This document shows, in pieces, positions 1 to 6,703 of a stretch of DNA of 13,818 nucleotides. The position numbers and the translations under genes were made by a program. The stretch comes from PBB1 sp031380885. GTDB taxonomy: Bacteria > Pseudomonadota > Gammaproteobacteria > Burkholderiales > Burkholderiaceae_C. The stretch spans positions 1-13,818 of the forward strand of contig JANMXL010000288.1 in the NCBI GenBank assembly GCA_031380885.1, read 5' to 3'. Position 1 is the stretch's first letter; each line of letters begins with the position of its first letter. The notes under the pieces were generated by a model. It was not told where the DNA came from, made no database searches, and worked only from the letters and a program-made list of their open reading frames with translations.

Positions 1-195
1 CAACACCTTGGGCAGGCTGCGGCCGCTCAGCCCCGGCCCGGCCAGCACCGCGAACGGCGCAGGCACCGGCCGCTCGATCACCGCAAGGCGGCGCGCGCCT
101 TCAGCAGTCCAAACCTCAAAGCCTTCCGTCAACAAGGAAGCAGCAACGCCGGCAGCGCCGATCAATCCCAGGCTGACGAGCAGCGTGCGCAGCAT
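1..195 (-). CDS. Probable SCO/SenC-family copper-delivery protein, N-terminal fragment (cut by window edge)
   Basis: Only the first 65 codons lie in the window. The reading frame is open from the ATG at 193-195 to base 1. The translation starts MLRTLLVSLGLIGAAGVAAS, a hydrophobic segment suited to a membrane anchor or uncleaved signal. It continues with a basic 'EGARRLAVIERPVP' stretch resembling the segment that precedes the thioredoxin fold of SCO proteins. The diagnostic CxxxC copper motif would lie beyond the edge and cannot be seen. It starts 20 bases after the stop of the upstream cytochrome c gene, so it probably shares that oxidase operon. SCO proteins deliver copper to haem-copper oxidases, which fits the context. 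The family call rests on the short N-terminus and position, so another small membrane assembly factor remains possible. Confidence 0.45.
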   Translation of the reverse strand, partial: MLRTLLVSLGLIGAAGVAASLLTEGFEVWTAEGARRLAVIERPVPAPFAVLAGPGLSGRSLPKVL

Positions 196-215
196 GGCAA
201 TGCCTGCCGATGCGC

Positions 216-869
216 TCAGGGTGCCGACGCCGAAGCCGACACCGACGCCGCCAATGCGGCACCGCCGGCATAGGGTGTCGTGCGGCTGTCGGCCTGGCGC
301 TGCTGCGCGAACAGCGCTGCCGTGATCGGTGTCGCCTGGTTCGACCACGCCGAGCGAACATGGCTTGCCAGCGCCGCCAGTTCGGCATCGCCGAGCTGCT
401 TGAACGCAGGCATCGCGCCTTTGTACACGCTGCCGGCGACGCTGATCTCGCCCTCGACGCCATGCAGCAGGATGTTGGCCAGCACGCGCGCATCGCCGAT
501 CACCCATTCCGAGCCATCCAAAGGCGGGAAAACGCCGGGCAGCCCTCTGCCAGTGGTTTGATGGCAGGCCACGCAATTCGCCGCAAAACTTTGTTTGCCG
601 TCCACCGAACCAATCGGCTTGACGGCACCGGCCTGCAGATCGGCCAGCGTGCGGCGGTCGCCAAGTTGCGCCGGGCCCGGCGGCTCGGCGAGTGCGATGT
701 AGCCGATGCCGAACAGCAGCATCGCCCCCATCAACGCCACCGCAAACAGCGGAATCGGCTGGCTGCGCTCGGTCGGCTCGGTGTGCTCGCGGCGCTGCGC
801 CGGATCGTGCGGACGGGCATCCTGAAGATCGGGCTGATCCTGCGCGGCGACGGTCGTGTCTTGCGGCAT
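216..869 (-). CDS. Membrane-anchored monoheme cytochrome c, third subunit of the cbb3-type oxidase cassette
   Basis: This 217-residue protein has a hydrophilic Q/D/R-rich N-terminus (1-38), one transmembrane helix (about 39-60, PLFAVALMGAMLLFGIGYIA) and a periplasmic cytochrome c domain. That domain contains a single CVACH haem-binding motif (99-103) and a probable methionine axial ligand in GAMPAF (Met153). The last 20 residues are a low-complexity Ala/Ser tail. It follows ccoO by 16 bases and occupies the slot usually held by diheme CcoP. I see only one CxxCH, so it is not a canonical CcoP. The likely role is electron entry to CcoO/CcoN from the periplasm. The ATG at 867-869 gives the natural cytoplasmic head before the helix. 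The cytochrome call is secure; membership in the oxidase complex is inferred from the operon. Confidence 0.85.
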   Translation of the reverse strand: MPQDTTVAAQDQPDLQDARPHDPAQRREHTEPTERSQPIPLFAVALMGAMLLFGIGYIALAEPPGPAQLGDRRTLADLQAGAVKPIGSVDGKQSFAANCVACHQTTGRGLPGVFPPLDGSEWVIGDARVLANILLHGVEGEISVAGSVYKGAMPAFKQLGDAELAALASHVRSAWSNQATPITAALFAQQRQADSRTTPYAGGAALAASVSASASAP

Positions 870-885
870 GGTCGTGGGCCCCGTT

Positions 886-1467
886 TCAGGGCAGCACCGG
901 GTAGGTGTGGTTCATGCCTTGCAGGTATTTCACGAGGTCCAGCGCCTCGGGTGTGGCCACCACCACCTTGCCCGGCGGCGAGACGCCCGGCGGCAGCGCG
1001 ACGACCTGCTCGCCATCACCTTCGTCGGCAGCGTTTTTCAACCGGAACAGATACCGGTACGCGGGCATGATCGAGCCCGGCGAGTAAGCACGCGGCTGGT
1101 AGAGGTGGCCCAAGTGCCAGTCCTTGCTCGGCTGGCGCGCGCCGATGTTGAACAGATCGGGGCCGGTGCGCATCGAGCCCAGCAGGTGCGGCCGGTCGTA
1201 GGCATAGTCGGCCGGCACCGACGCGCGGCCCCAGCTTCGGCTCGCATCGGGGCCGAACTTTCTATCGCGCGGCTGCTGGCTGTGGCAGTAAACGCAGCCG
1301 TTGGACACATAGACCGCGCGGCCGCGCCATTGCGCGTCGGTGTAGGGCTTCAGCTCGGGCGGCGGCTTGAGATCGCGCACCTGCACATACGGCATCACCA
1401 CCAGCGCGGCGGTGGCCAGGCCGAGCGCCACCATGGCACCGGAGACGAGCTTGAGGTCGCTGTCCAT
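886..1467 (-). CDS. ccoO: cbb3-type cytochrome c oxidase subunit II (CcoO)
   Basis: CcoO is the monoheme cytochrome c subunit that passes electrons to the CcoN active site from the periplasmic side. The 193-residue product has one N-terminal helix (about 8-26), a CVYCH haem motif (58-62) followed by the CcoO-typical 'SQQPRD', the 'DLFNIGAR' stretch, and a MPAYRYLF segment with the probable axial Met134. The length is close to the usual roughly 200 residues. I chose the ATG at 1465-1467, which starts MDSDLKLVSG. An upstream in-frame start at 1575 would put 36 extra residues inside the ccoN coding region. A GAGGG Shine-Dalgarno stretch lies just upstream of the chosen ATG. The gene starts 10 bases after ccoN ends, so the two are cotranscribed. 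Confidence 0.93.
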   Translation of the reverse strand: MDSDLKLVSGAMVALGLATAALVVMPYVQVRDLKPPPELKPYTDAQWRGRAVYVSNGCVYCHSQQPRDRKFGPDASRSWGRASVPADYAYDRPHLLGSMRTGPDLFNIGARQPSKDWHLGHLYQPRAYSPGSIMPAYRYLFRLKNAADEGDGEQVVALPPGVSPPGKVVVATPEALDLVKYLQGMNHTYPVLP

Positions 1468-1477
1468 CGTGTGGCCC

Positions 1478-3118
1478 TCAGTGCGCCAGCGCTTTGGATT
1501 GCCAGAACAGCGCTGCCCCGGCACGCTGCGGCCCGAAGCGCAACGCCATCGCCAGGAAGTGGCCGACGAAGACAAAATGCCCGAGCGTCATCAACGCGCC
1601 GCCCACGCTGCGCGATTGCAGGTAGGGCAGCGTGAGCGCGACCGACTCCATGAACGGCCGCGACGCATCCAGCATCGCCCGGCCTTGCAACCAGCCGCCG
1701 ATGCTCAGACCGATGAAGTAGATCGCCACGCCCACTGCGACCAGCCAGAAATGCAGCGCGATGAGCTTCGGGTAGGGCCACTCCCACTCCAGCACGCGCG
1801 GGAGCATGAAGTAAACCGCGCCAAACAGCACCATCGACACGAAGGCGTACATGCCCAGGTGGGCGTGCGCCACGGTGAAGTGGGTGAAGTGGGTGACGGC
1901 GTTGATGCTGCGCAGCGATTCGAGCGAGCCCTGAAACGACGACAGCGTGTACATCAACCCGCCGAACATCATGAAGCGCAGCGTCGGCGAATAGCGCGCG
2001 AGGTGCTGCTGGCCCTGCATCGTCATCGCCTGGTTGACGGTGAAGGCCAGCACCGGGATGAACATCATCATGCTCTGCACGATCGACAAGGTGATCAGCC
2101 AGCCCGGCACCGGCCCGCCGATCAGGTGGTGACCACCGACCTGCCCGTAGAAGAACGCCAGCGTCCAGAAACCGAGCAAAGACAGGTTGTACGAGCGCAC
2201 CGGCCGCCCGATGATTTTCGGCAGGAAGTAGTACACCGCACCCACCGCCACTGGCGTGAACCACAGGCCCAGCGCGTTGTGGCCGAACCACCAATTGGTC
2301 GTCGCTTGTTGGACGCCGAAGTGCACACCGGGCAGCTTGGCAACCACGTACAGCAGTGCGATCCACAGCAGTGCCGCGATGAAGTACCAGACACTCACGT
2401 ACAGATGCTCGACCCGTCGGTTGACCAGCGTGAACAGTGCGGTGGCGATCACCATCAGGAAGCCGATCGCGATGAAGATGCCGATCTGCCACGGGATCTC
2501 CAGGTACTCCATGCCGTCGGTCCAGCCAATCGCGATGGCGCCGATGCCCGACGCGACGCCGACGTTGATGAGCGTGCCGCCGAGCATCGCCCACACCGCG
2601 CCATAGAGCTTGGTGCGCAACAGGCGCGGCAGCAGCCACACGATGACAGCCAGGCTGCCATTGGTGGCCCAGCCGTAGATGACAGCGTTCAGATGGATCG
2701 TGCGGATGCGCCCAAAGCTGAGCCAGGCGTCGTCGACCAGCCAGTCGGGCTGGTGCAGCTTGATCGACGCCACCATCCCGGCGAGCGAGCCGACCAGCAG
2801 CCAGAAGCAGGCGAAGGCCAGGAACATAAACACCGGGAACGCGCTGGAACGGTCGGCCGCCACGCGGTCGTCGATCTCGGTCAGGTCGGCCGCGACCACC
2901 GGGTCGTCGCGCGCAGACACTGCACTTTGCATCGCCGACTGCGCTTGCGGCGCCAGCGACGGATCGTCAATTCGGCCGATCTCGCCCGGCGCGAAGATCA
3001 CCGCTGCGGCCTTCGGGTTCTCGACCAGCAGCCCTTGCCGCAGCGACCAGATGAAAGCGAACAAACCGATCAGCGACAGCACAAAAGCGCCGAGCAGGCC
3101 GAGGAGTGCGCTGTCCAT
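1478..3118 (-). CDS. ccoN: cbb3-type cytochrome c oxidase subunit I (CcoN) with N-terminal CcoS-like extension
   Basis: This is the catalytic haem-copper subunit that reduces oxygen to water. The 546-residue protein keeps the expected CcoN residues: His142 in TIHLNAVIYG (low-spin haem b), His280 in WWFGHNALG and the pair His330-His331 (CuB), Tyr324 six residues before that pair (the Tyr cross-linked to a CuB histidine in cbb3 enzymes), and His418/His420 in HFTVAHAHLG (haem b3 and b ligands). The first about 48 residues, one helix followed by 'WSLRQGLLVENPKAAAVIF', resemble the separate assembly protein CcoS. A charged linker (about 50-92) joins this to the core. I placed the start at the ATG 3116-3118. 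A TTG one codon earlier is possible. No Shine-Dalgarno sequence directly precedes the ATG, and a leader ORF overlaps it. Confidence 0.93.
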   Translation of the reverse strand: MDSALLGLLGAFVLSLIGLFAFIWSLRQGLLVENPKAAAVIFAPGEIGRIDDPSLAPQAQSAMQSAVSARDDPVVAADLTEIDDRVAADRSSAFPVFMFLAFACFWLLVGSLAGMVASIKLHQPDWLVDDAWLSFGRIRTIHLNAVIYGWATNGSLAVIVWLLPRLLRTKLYGAVWAMLGGTLINVGVASGIGAIAIGWTDGMEYLEIPWQIGIFIAIGFLMVIATALFTLVNRRVEHLYVSVWYFIAALLWIALLYVVAKLPGVHFGVQQATTNWWFGHNALGLWFTPVAVGAVYYFLPKIIGRPVRSYNLSLLGFWTLAFFYGQVGGHHLIGGPVPGWLITLSIVQSMMMFIPVLAFTVNQAMTMQGQQHLARYSPTLRFMMFGGLMYTLSSFQGSLESLRSINAVTHFTHFTVAHAHLGMYAFVSMVLFGAVYFMLPRVLEWEWPYPKLIALHFWLVAVGVAIYFIGLSIGGWLQGRAMLDASRPFMESVALTLPYLQSRSVGGALMTLGHFVFVGHFLAMALRFGPQRAGAALFWQSKALAH

Positions 3119-3150
3119 CAAGCGTCGGCAACAACAGTGAACGGGGTCAT
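3118..3150 (-). CDS. Possible 10-residue leader peptide overlapping the ccoN start
   Basis: An ATG at 3148-3150 opens a ten-codon frame encoding MTPFTVVADA and ends with a TGA whose last base is the first base of the ccoN ATG (TGATG). The leader ATG has a good Shine-Dalgarno sequence (AGGAG, six bases upstream), whereas the ccoN ATG has none. This layout suggests ribosomes enter at the leader and re-initiate on ccoN. Codon content alone cannot show that the peptide is made, and the peptide resembles nothing I know. Chance occurrence of such a short frame is quite possible. Confidence 0.35.
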   Translation of the reverse strand: MTPFTVVADA

Positions 3151-3156
3151 GGGTTT

Positions 3157-3161
3157 CTCCT
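3157..3161 (-). promoter_or_regulatory. Ribosome binding site serving the ccoN leader region
   Basis: The minus strand reads AGGAGAAACCCATG here, so AGGAG lies six bases before the leader ATG (3148-3150). It is the only good Shine-Dalgarno sequence upstream of ccoN, 38 bases from the ccoN ATG. It therefore either drives the leader ORF or indicates that ccoN translation depends on coupling. Confidence 0.5.
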
Positions 3162-3269
3162 ACACGGAGAGTGCAGGCTGACCGACACGCCGTCTGTCTG
3201 CTGGCGCACAGTGCGAATCAGTGAGACCGTCTAAGGTCAATGCACTGAAACAGCCTTTGGGGAAACACC

Positions 3270-3839
3270 ATGAACACCGTACGACGCAACGCGCTTCAGA
3301 TCATTCTGGCGACCGCCTCCTCGCTGTCACTCACCTTCCTCGGGAGCACCGCCCACGCCGCCACAGCGGAAGACCTGAACAAGGATGCCACGCAGGCCTT
3401 GCAGACGCTGTACAAGACCAACCCGACCGCCGAAACGCTGTCGAAAACCGCCAAGGGCATCCTGGTTTTTCCGAAGATTCTGAAGGCCGGGCTGATCTTC
3501 GGCGGCAGCTACGGTGAAGGCGTGTTGATGAAGGCCGGCAATTTCAATGGCTACTTCAATTCGGTCTCCGCCTCCTGGGGCTGGCAAGCGGGCGCAGAGT
3601 CGTACGGCTACGTCGTCTTCCTGATGAGCAACAAGGCGGTGAAGTACCTCGAAGACACCAAGGGCTGGGAGGTCGGCGTCGGCCCTTCAGTGGTGGTGGC
3701 CAATGAAGGACTGGCGAAAAACCTGTCCTCTTCCACGCTGAAAAAAGACGCCTATGCGTTCATCTTCGACCAGTCCGGCCTGATGGCCAGCCTGAGCATC
3801 GAAGGAACGAAGATTTCGCGCATCAAGAAGCCGAAGTGA
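3270..3839 (+). CDS. Exported SYLF/YSC84-domain lipid-binding protein
   Basis: This 189-residue protein begins with a Sec signal peptide. It has a basic start, a hydrophobic core at about 8-26, and cleavage after AHA near residue 30. The remainder matches the SYLF/YSC84 (Ysc84 actin-binding, DUF500) family. It contains the characteristic 'ILVFPKILKAGLIFGGSYGEGVL' region, here KGILVFPKIL at about 62-71, followed by glycine- and aromatic-rich strands (SWGWQAGAESYGYVVFLMSN) and a 'VGVGPSVVVANEG' segment. SYLF domains bind phosphoinositides in eukaryotes. Bacterial versions are secreted or periplasmic and poorly understood. The ATG at 3270 has GGGGA six bases upstream. The gene stands alone, divergent from the oxidase operon, and its 3' end meets the molybdoenzyme gene 22 bases away in convergent orientation. 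Confidence 0.88.
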   Translation: MNTVRRNALQIILATASSLSLTFLGSTAHAATAEDLNKDATQALQTLYKTNPTAETLSKTAKGILVFPKILKAGLIFGGSYGEGVLMKAGNFNGYFNSVSASWGWQAGAESYGYVVFLMSNKAVKYLEDTKGWEVGVGPSVVVANEGLAKNLSSSTLKKDAYAFIFDQSGLMASLSIEGTKISRIKKPK

Positions 3840-3861
3840 GCGTGCGGAGCGGACATCCGCC

Positions 3862-4674
3862 TCAAATGCCCGCGTACCACTCGTAGCCCTCATCCTCCCA
3901 GTAGCCGCCCTTGCCACCGCGGATCGCGTCGAAGTTTTCCACCAGCTCGATCGCCCGCACGTACTTCGCGTGCTTGTAGCCGAGCTGTCTCTCGACACGG
4001 CAGCGCAGCGGCGCGCCGTTGCTGACAGGCAGCGGCGCGCAGTTGAGCTCGTAGGCGAGGATCGTCTGCGGGTGGCGCGCATCGTCGAAGTCGATGCTCT
4101 CGTAGTAGTGCGAGTCGGGGCTGCCGGGCGCGACGGCGTCCATCGAATCGAAGCAGCGAAACACCACGAACTTCGCCTGCGGCAGCGGCTGCACTGCGTC
4201 GAGCAGCAGCGCCAGCGGCACCCCGGTCCACTGGCCAATGCAGCTCCAGCCTTCGACACAGTCGTGCCGCGTAATCTGCGTGCGCGACGGCAGCGCGCGC
4301 AACTGCGCGAGCGTGAACTCGGCGGGCTGCTTCACCAAGCCACCGACGCTGAGGCGGTAGTCGGCGAAGCCGCCGCTGCGCAAGGCCAGGTAGTCGATGT
4401 CGGCGGGATTCAGCGTGCCGTTGCTTCGGAAGGTTCGGGCGATGTCGCTCGCCGAGAACTCCTGCGCCATCGCGGCGCGCGGCGCGACAGTCTTGTGCGC
4501 CGCCTGAGTCAGGTGTTCGGCGCTCTTGAGCACCTCGACGAACGAGGCGTTGTTGGACAGTCGGTCGCAACCCGCCAGCACACCCGTGCTGGCAGCGATG
4601 GCACCGCGCAGCGCACCGCGCAAGATGCGCCGCCGATCGCGCAGCTTCAAGCGCGTCAAGGTGTGGATGTTCAT
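3862..4674 (-). CDS. Periplasmic molybdopterin-dependent oxidoreductase (sulfite-oxidase fold), Tat-type lipoprotein
   Basis: The 270-residue product belongs to the sulfite oxidase/MsrP-like molybdenum family. The region 'ITRHDCVEGWSCIGQWTGVP' carries Cys139, the expected thiolate ligand of the Mo-molybdopterin cofactor. Downstream 'DSMDAVAPGSPDSHYYESIDF' and 'RCRVERQLGYKHAKYVRAIELV' match the C-terminal part of the fold. The N-terminus has a twin-arginine-like DRRRILRG motif, a hydrophobic stretch and a lipobox GVLAGC (Cys36). It therefore looks like a folded, Tat-exported lipoprotein. I chose the ATG at 4672-4674, which has AAGGGG upstream and overlaps the cytochrome b stop as ATGA. The substrate is unknown; sulfite or a sulfoxide are possibilities from the family. 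The coupled cytochrome b suggests electron exchange with the quinone pool. Confidence 0.87.
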   Translation of the reverse strand: MNIHTLTRLKLRDRRRILRGALRGAIAASTGVLAGCDRLSNNASFVEVLKSAEHLTQAAHKTVAPRAAMAQEFSASDIARTFRSNGTLNPADIDYLALRSGGFADYRLSVGGLVKQPAEFTLAQLRALPSRTQITRHDCVEGWSCIGQWTGVPLALLLDAVQPLPQAKFVVFRCFDSMDAVAPGSPDSHYYESIDFDDARHPQTILAYELNCAPLPVSNGAPLRCRVERQLGYKHAKYVRAIELVENFDAIRGGKGGYWEDEGYEWYAGI

Positions 4675-5525
4675 GGCCGCCCCTTCTTTGCCTTGTCGGC
4701 GGGCAGCGTGTACCAGCCGGTGACCATCGATCGGATTTCGTTCCACACGCCAGCGACGACGACCTCGAAGACGTGGATCAGCGTGAACAGCAGCAGCCCG
4801 AGCGCCCCGAGAAAGTGCAGCGTGCGCGCCGACTGCCGGCCGCCGAGCAGATCGACCCAGCCGGCGTACACCGCGTCGAGCCGAGGCGACATCGCCAGCC
4901 CGGCGATCACCACCAGCGGCAGCAGCCCGAAGATCACGATCAGGTAGGCGAGGCTTTGCAGCACGTTGTAGCGCTTGGCGGCCTCACCGGTGGGATGCCG
5001 CAGCAGCAGGTGGTTCTTGATCGAACTGCCGATCGCGCGCAGCTCGGACCGGGTTGGGATCAGGTCGCGTTGCAGGTGGCGGCTGATGACGCTGTAGAGC
5101 ACGTAAGCGACACCGTTGACGACGAACAGCCAAGCGAAGAACAGGTGCCAGTGGCGGCTCATCGCCAGCCATTGCGGCCCCGGGATCGTGGCCCAACTGG
5201 GGAAGGCGCGCGCCTTCTGCTCACCGCCGACCTCCGACAGCCCGAGCACGCCGGTCGTGACGAAGCGGTGCCCGGCCACCTGCGTCACGCCGATGAGGCC
5301 GCCGTGGCCGGTTTCGGCCTTGATCGCTATCCACGGCGCGGCGAAGTTCGAATCGCGGCCCCAGTACAGCGCCGGGTGCGCGTTGAAGATGTTCAGCCCA
5401 CTCATCAGCAAGATGACGAGGCAGATCACGTTGATCCAGTGCATCACCCGCACTGGCAAGCGATGCCGGTAGATGCGTCCCGGGGGAGCGGGTTGGGCGT
5501 CGGTTGCGACCAAGTCGATGTCCAT
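4671..5525 (-). CDS. Cytochrome b (cytochrome b561/hydrogenase-type) membrane partner of the molybdoenzyme
   Basis: The 284-residue integral membrane protein has about four or five helices (about 27-46, 124-146, 190-213, 234-260). Candidate haem b histidines lie in or beside helices: His29 in VMHWINV, His125/His127 in SRHWHLFF, His237 in TLHFLG and His251 in LIHVFEV. This matches the di-haem b561/Ni-Fe-hydrogenase cytochrome b superfamily. A long loop of about 75 residues separates helices 1 and 2. The downstream molybdoenzyme starts inside its stop codon (ATGA), so the two are translationally coupled and probably form one quinone-linked complex. I chose the ATG at 5523-5525 (MDIDLVATDA), which has AGCAGG upstream. 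In-frame starts at 5594 and 5624 would add a Cys- and Pro-rich head without a better ribosome site. Confidence 0.87.
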   Translation of the reverse strand: MDIDLVATDAQPAPPGRIYRHRLPVRVMHWINVICLVILLMSGLNIFNAHPALYWGRDSNFAAPWIAIKAETGHGGLIGVTQVAGHRFVTTGVLGLSEVGGEQKARAFPSWATIPGPQWLAMSRHWHLFFAWLFVVNGVAYVLYSVISRHLQRDLIPTRSELRAIGSSIKNHLLLRHPTGEAAKRYNVLQSLAYLIVIFGLLPLVVIAGLAMSPRLDAVYAGWVDLLGGRQSARTLHFLGALGLLLFTLIHVFEVVVAGVWNEIRSMVTGWYTLPADKAKKGRP

Positions 5526-5562
5526 AACAGGCCTGCTTTCAAACGGGTTGGGATCGGCGCCG

Positions 5563-5618
5563 GTCCGACAGCAAGGCACGGCAGCGTCCGACATCGGTGG
5601 ATGAATGTCTTGCCGACA
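5563..5618. repeat. Repeated GTCCGACA words in the cytochrome b / Met-rich gene divergent promoter region
   Basis: GTCCGACA occurs exactly at 5563-5570 and 5586-5593 (period 23), with a variant TGCCGACA at 5611-5618 (period 25). All are in the same orientation, within the 129 bases between two divergent starts. Spacing near two helical turns is what one would expect of tandem binding sites for one regulator. Eight-base repeats can also arise by chance in GC-rich DNA, and I cannot name a matching regulator. Confidence 0.3.
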
Positions 5619-5654
5619 CTGCAACTTCCTTTACCCACCCCACTGGAGCTTCAA

Positions 5655-5921
5655 ATGAAAAAAATTCCAACCGCTGCGATGTTCGCCTGCATGTCGATCG
5701 CCTGTGGTGCCGCTTTGGCGGCCGATGTCATCAAGGATGACGGCATGATGAAAAAAGACATGACGCTGCAGCAGTGCAAGGATCACATGATGATGTCCAA
5801 GAAGGACGGCATGAAGAAAGACGATTCGATGATGAAGATGGACACGATGTGCAAGGACATGTTGGCGAAGGAACAGTTGAATATGAAGAAGCCCGGCGAT
5901 CACGAGATGATGAAGAAGTAA
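5655..5921 (+). CDS. Small secreted Met/Lys/Asp-rich protein, pentapeptide MXKDX-repeat type
   Basis: The 88-residue protein has a Sec signal peptide of about 22 residues (cleavage after ALA). The mature part is about 66 residues with 15 Met, about 15 Lys, many Asp, two Cys and two His, and no clear hydrophobic core. Motifs such as MMKKDM, GMKKDD and MCKDM resemble the MXKDX pentapeptide-repeat small proteins known from proteobacteria. Their function is not established. Clustered methionines with His/Cys suggest periplasmic Cu(I) or other soft-metal binding, which is inference. The ATG at 5655 has GGAG (5644-5647) seven bases upstream. The frame is open far upstream, but the signal peptide fixes the start. 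It diverges from the cytochrome b/molybdoenzyme pair and may share regulation with it. Confidence 0.83.
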   Translation: MKKIPTAAMFACMSIACGAALAADVIKDDGMMKKDMTLQQCKDHMMMSKKDGMKKDDSMMKMDTMCKDMLAKEQLNMKKPGDHEMMKK

Positions 5922-5992
5922 GGAACGGCACGACGTTCGCGCGCCCGCTCGGCACGTTCGATGCCGGGTGCACCGGCGCAGAGCGGCGCGGA

Positions 5993-6703
5993 TCAGGGCG
6001 CGTTCGCAGTTCCCGAGATGCTTTGCAGGCGACGGAATTCAGACGCGTGCCATGCCACCGCCGCCTCGCTGCACAAGGCCGACACTTTTTCAAGCAGCAG
6101 CCGCACCGCGCGGTGGGCCGCGATGACCCCTCCCCGAGCGTCTTCGCTCGCGCTGTCCACCGTCTCATCGAACTCCCGGCTGGCCAGGACTTTGCGCGTC
6201 GCGCTGTCGACGAGCGTTGCGCGCAGTGTCAAGCGCACGCGGCTTGGCGTGCCACTGAAGTCGTGCTGCAAGCGCACGATTTCAGTGTCGAGGCTGATGT
6301 CTGCTGCGGCGGCGCTCGGCGTCGGCACCACCGCGTGCAGCGAGCCGCCTTGAACGACGGCGGCGACGATGAGGGGTGCCAGCATGCGAGACGGCGTGTC
6401 GACCCATTCGCTGTGCGCGAAGTAGGCGAGTCGATGCGGCTCGCGCGTGTAGACGATGCGCCGACTGTCGAACCCGGCAGTTGCATGCGGCGGATGAACC
6501 ACCAGCGTCGGCGCATCACCGAGTGCATGCGCCACCGCCGGGTTGCCGACAGCGTCCACTTCGATTGGCGCTTGCGCACCATCCAATGTGTAGAAGGACG
6601 GCAACGGCGTCGGCGCCGGCAGCAGTCCGGAGCAGCCCGCAGCCCCCAGCAGCATCGGTGCGGCGAGACACCACGGCAGCATGCGAAACGACAGGGGTGT
6701 CAT
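5993..6703 (-). CDS. ABC-type transport auxiliary lipoprotein (PqiC/DUF330-like) of an MCE system
   Basis: The 236-residue product has a lipoprotein signal with lipobox LLGAAGC (Cys24). It then carries the 'PLPSFYTLDG' start typical of the ABC-type transport auxiliary lipoprotein family, which includes PqiC. The 'FDSRRIVYTREPHRLAYFAHSEWVD' stretch and the later 'LRATLVDSATRKVLASREFD' strand also fit that family. Such proteins sit at the outer membrane and act with MCE-type lipid transport bridges. Its ATG overlaps the stop of the MCE gene as ATGA, making it the last gene of a four-gene translationally coupled operon. It ends 71 bases from the convergent MXKDX-type gene. I see no clear T-tailed terminator in that gap. 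Confidence 0.87.
   Translation of the reverse strand: MTPLSFRMLPWCLAAPMLLGAAGCSGLLPAPTPLPSFYTLDGAQAPIEVDAVGNPAVAHALGDAPTLVVHPPHATAGFDSRRIVYTREPHRLAYFAHSEWVDTPSRMLAPLIVAAVVQGGSLHAVVPTPSAAAADISLDTEIVRLQHDFSGTPSRVRLTLRATLVDSATRKVLASREFDETVDSASEDARGGVIAAHRAVRLLLEKVSALCSEAAVAWHASEFRRLQSISGTANAP

Noticed and set aside
1367..3181. Long plus-strand open frame of 604 codons opposite ccoN
   Set aside because: Its translation is Arg/His/Gln/Asp-rich with no domain, and it mirrors the high-GC third positions of the well-supported ccoN on the other strand.
3151..3269. FNR/ANR box (TTGAT-N4-ATCAA) expected upstream of a cbb3 oxidase operon
   Set aside because: Only a lone TTGACC half-like sequence (minus strand, 3235-3240) is present; no palindrome and no fitting -10 were found, so no oxygen-sensor site is claimed.
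5950..5966. Small hairpin CGGCA/TGCCG between the convergent MXKDX-type and lipoprotein genes as a terminator
   Set aside because: The stem is only five pairs with no T-run on either strand, which is too weak to call.
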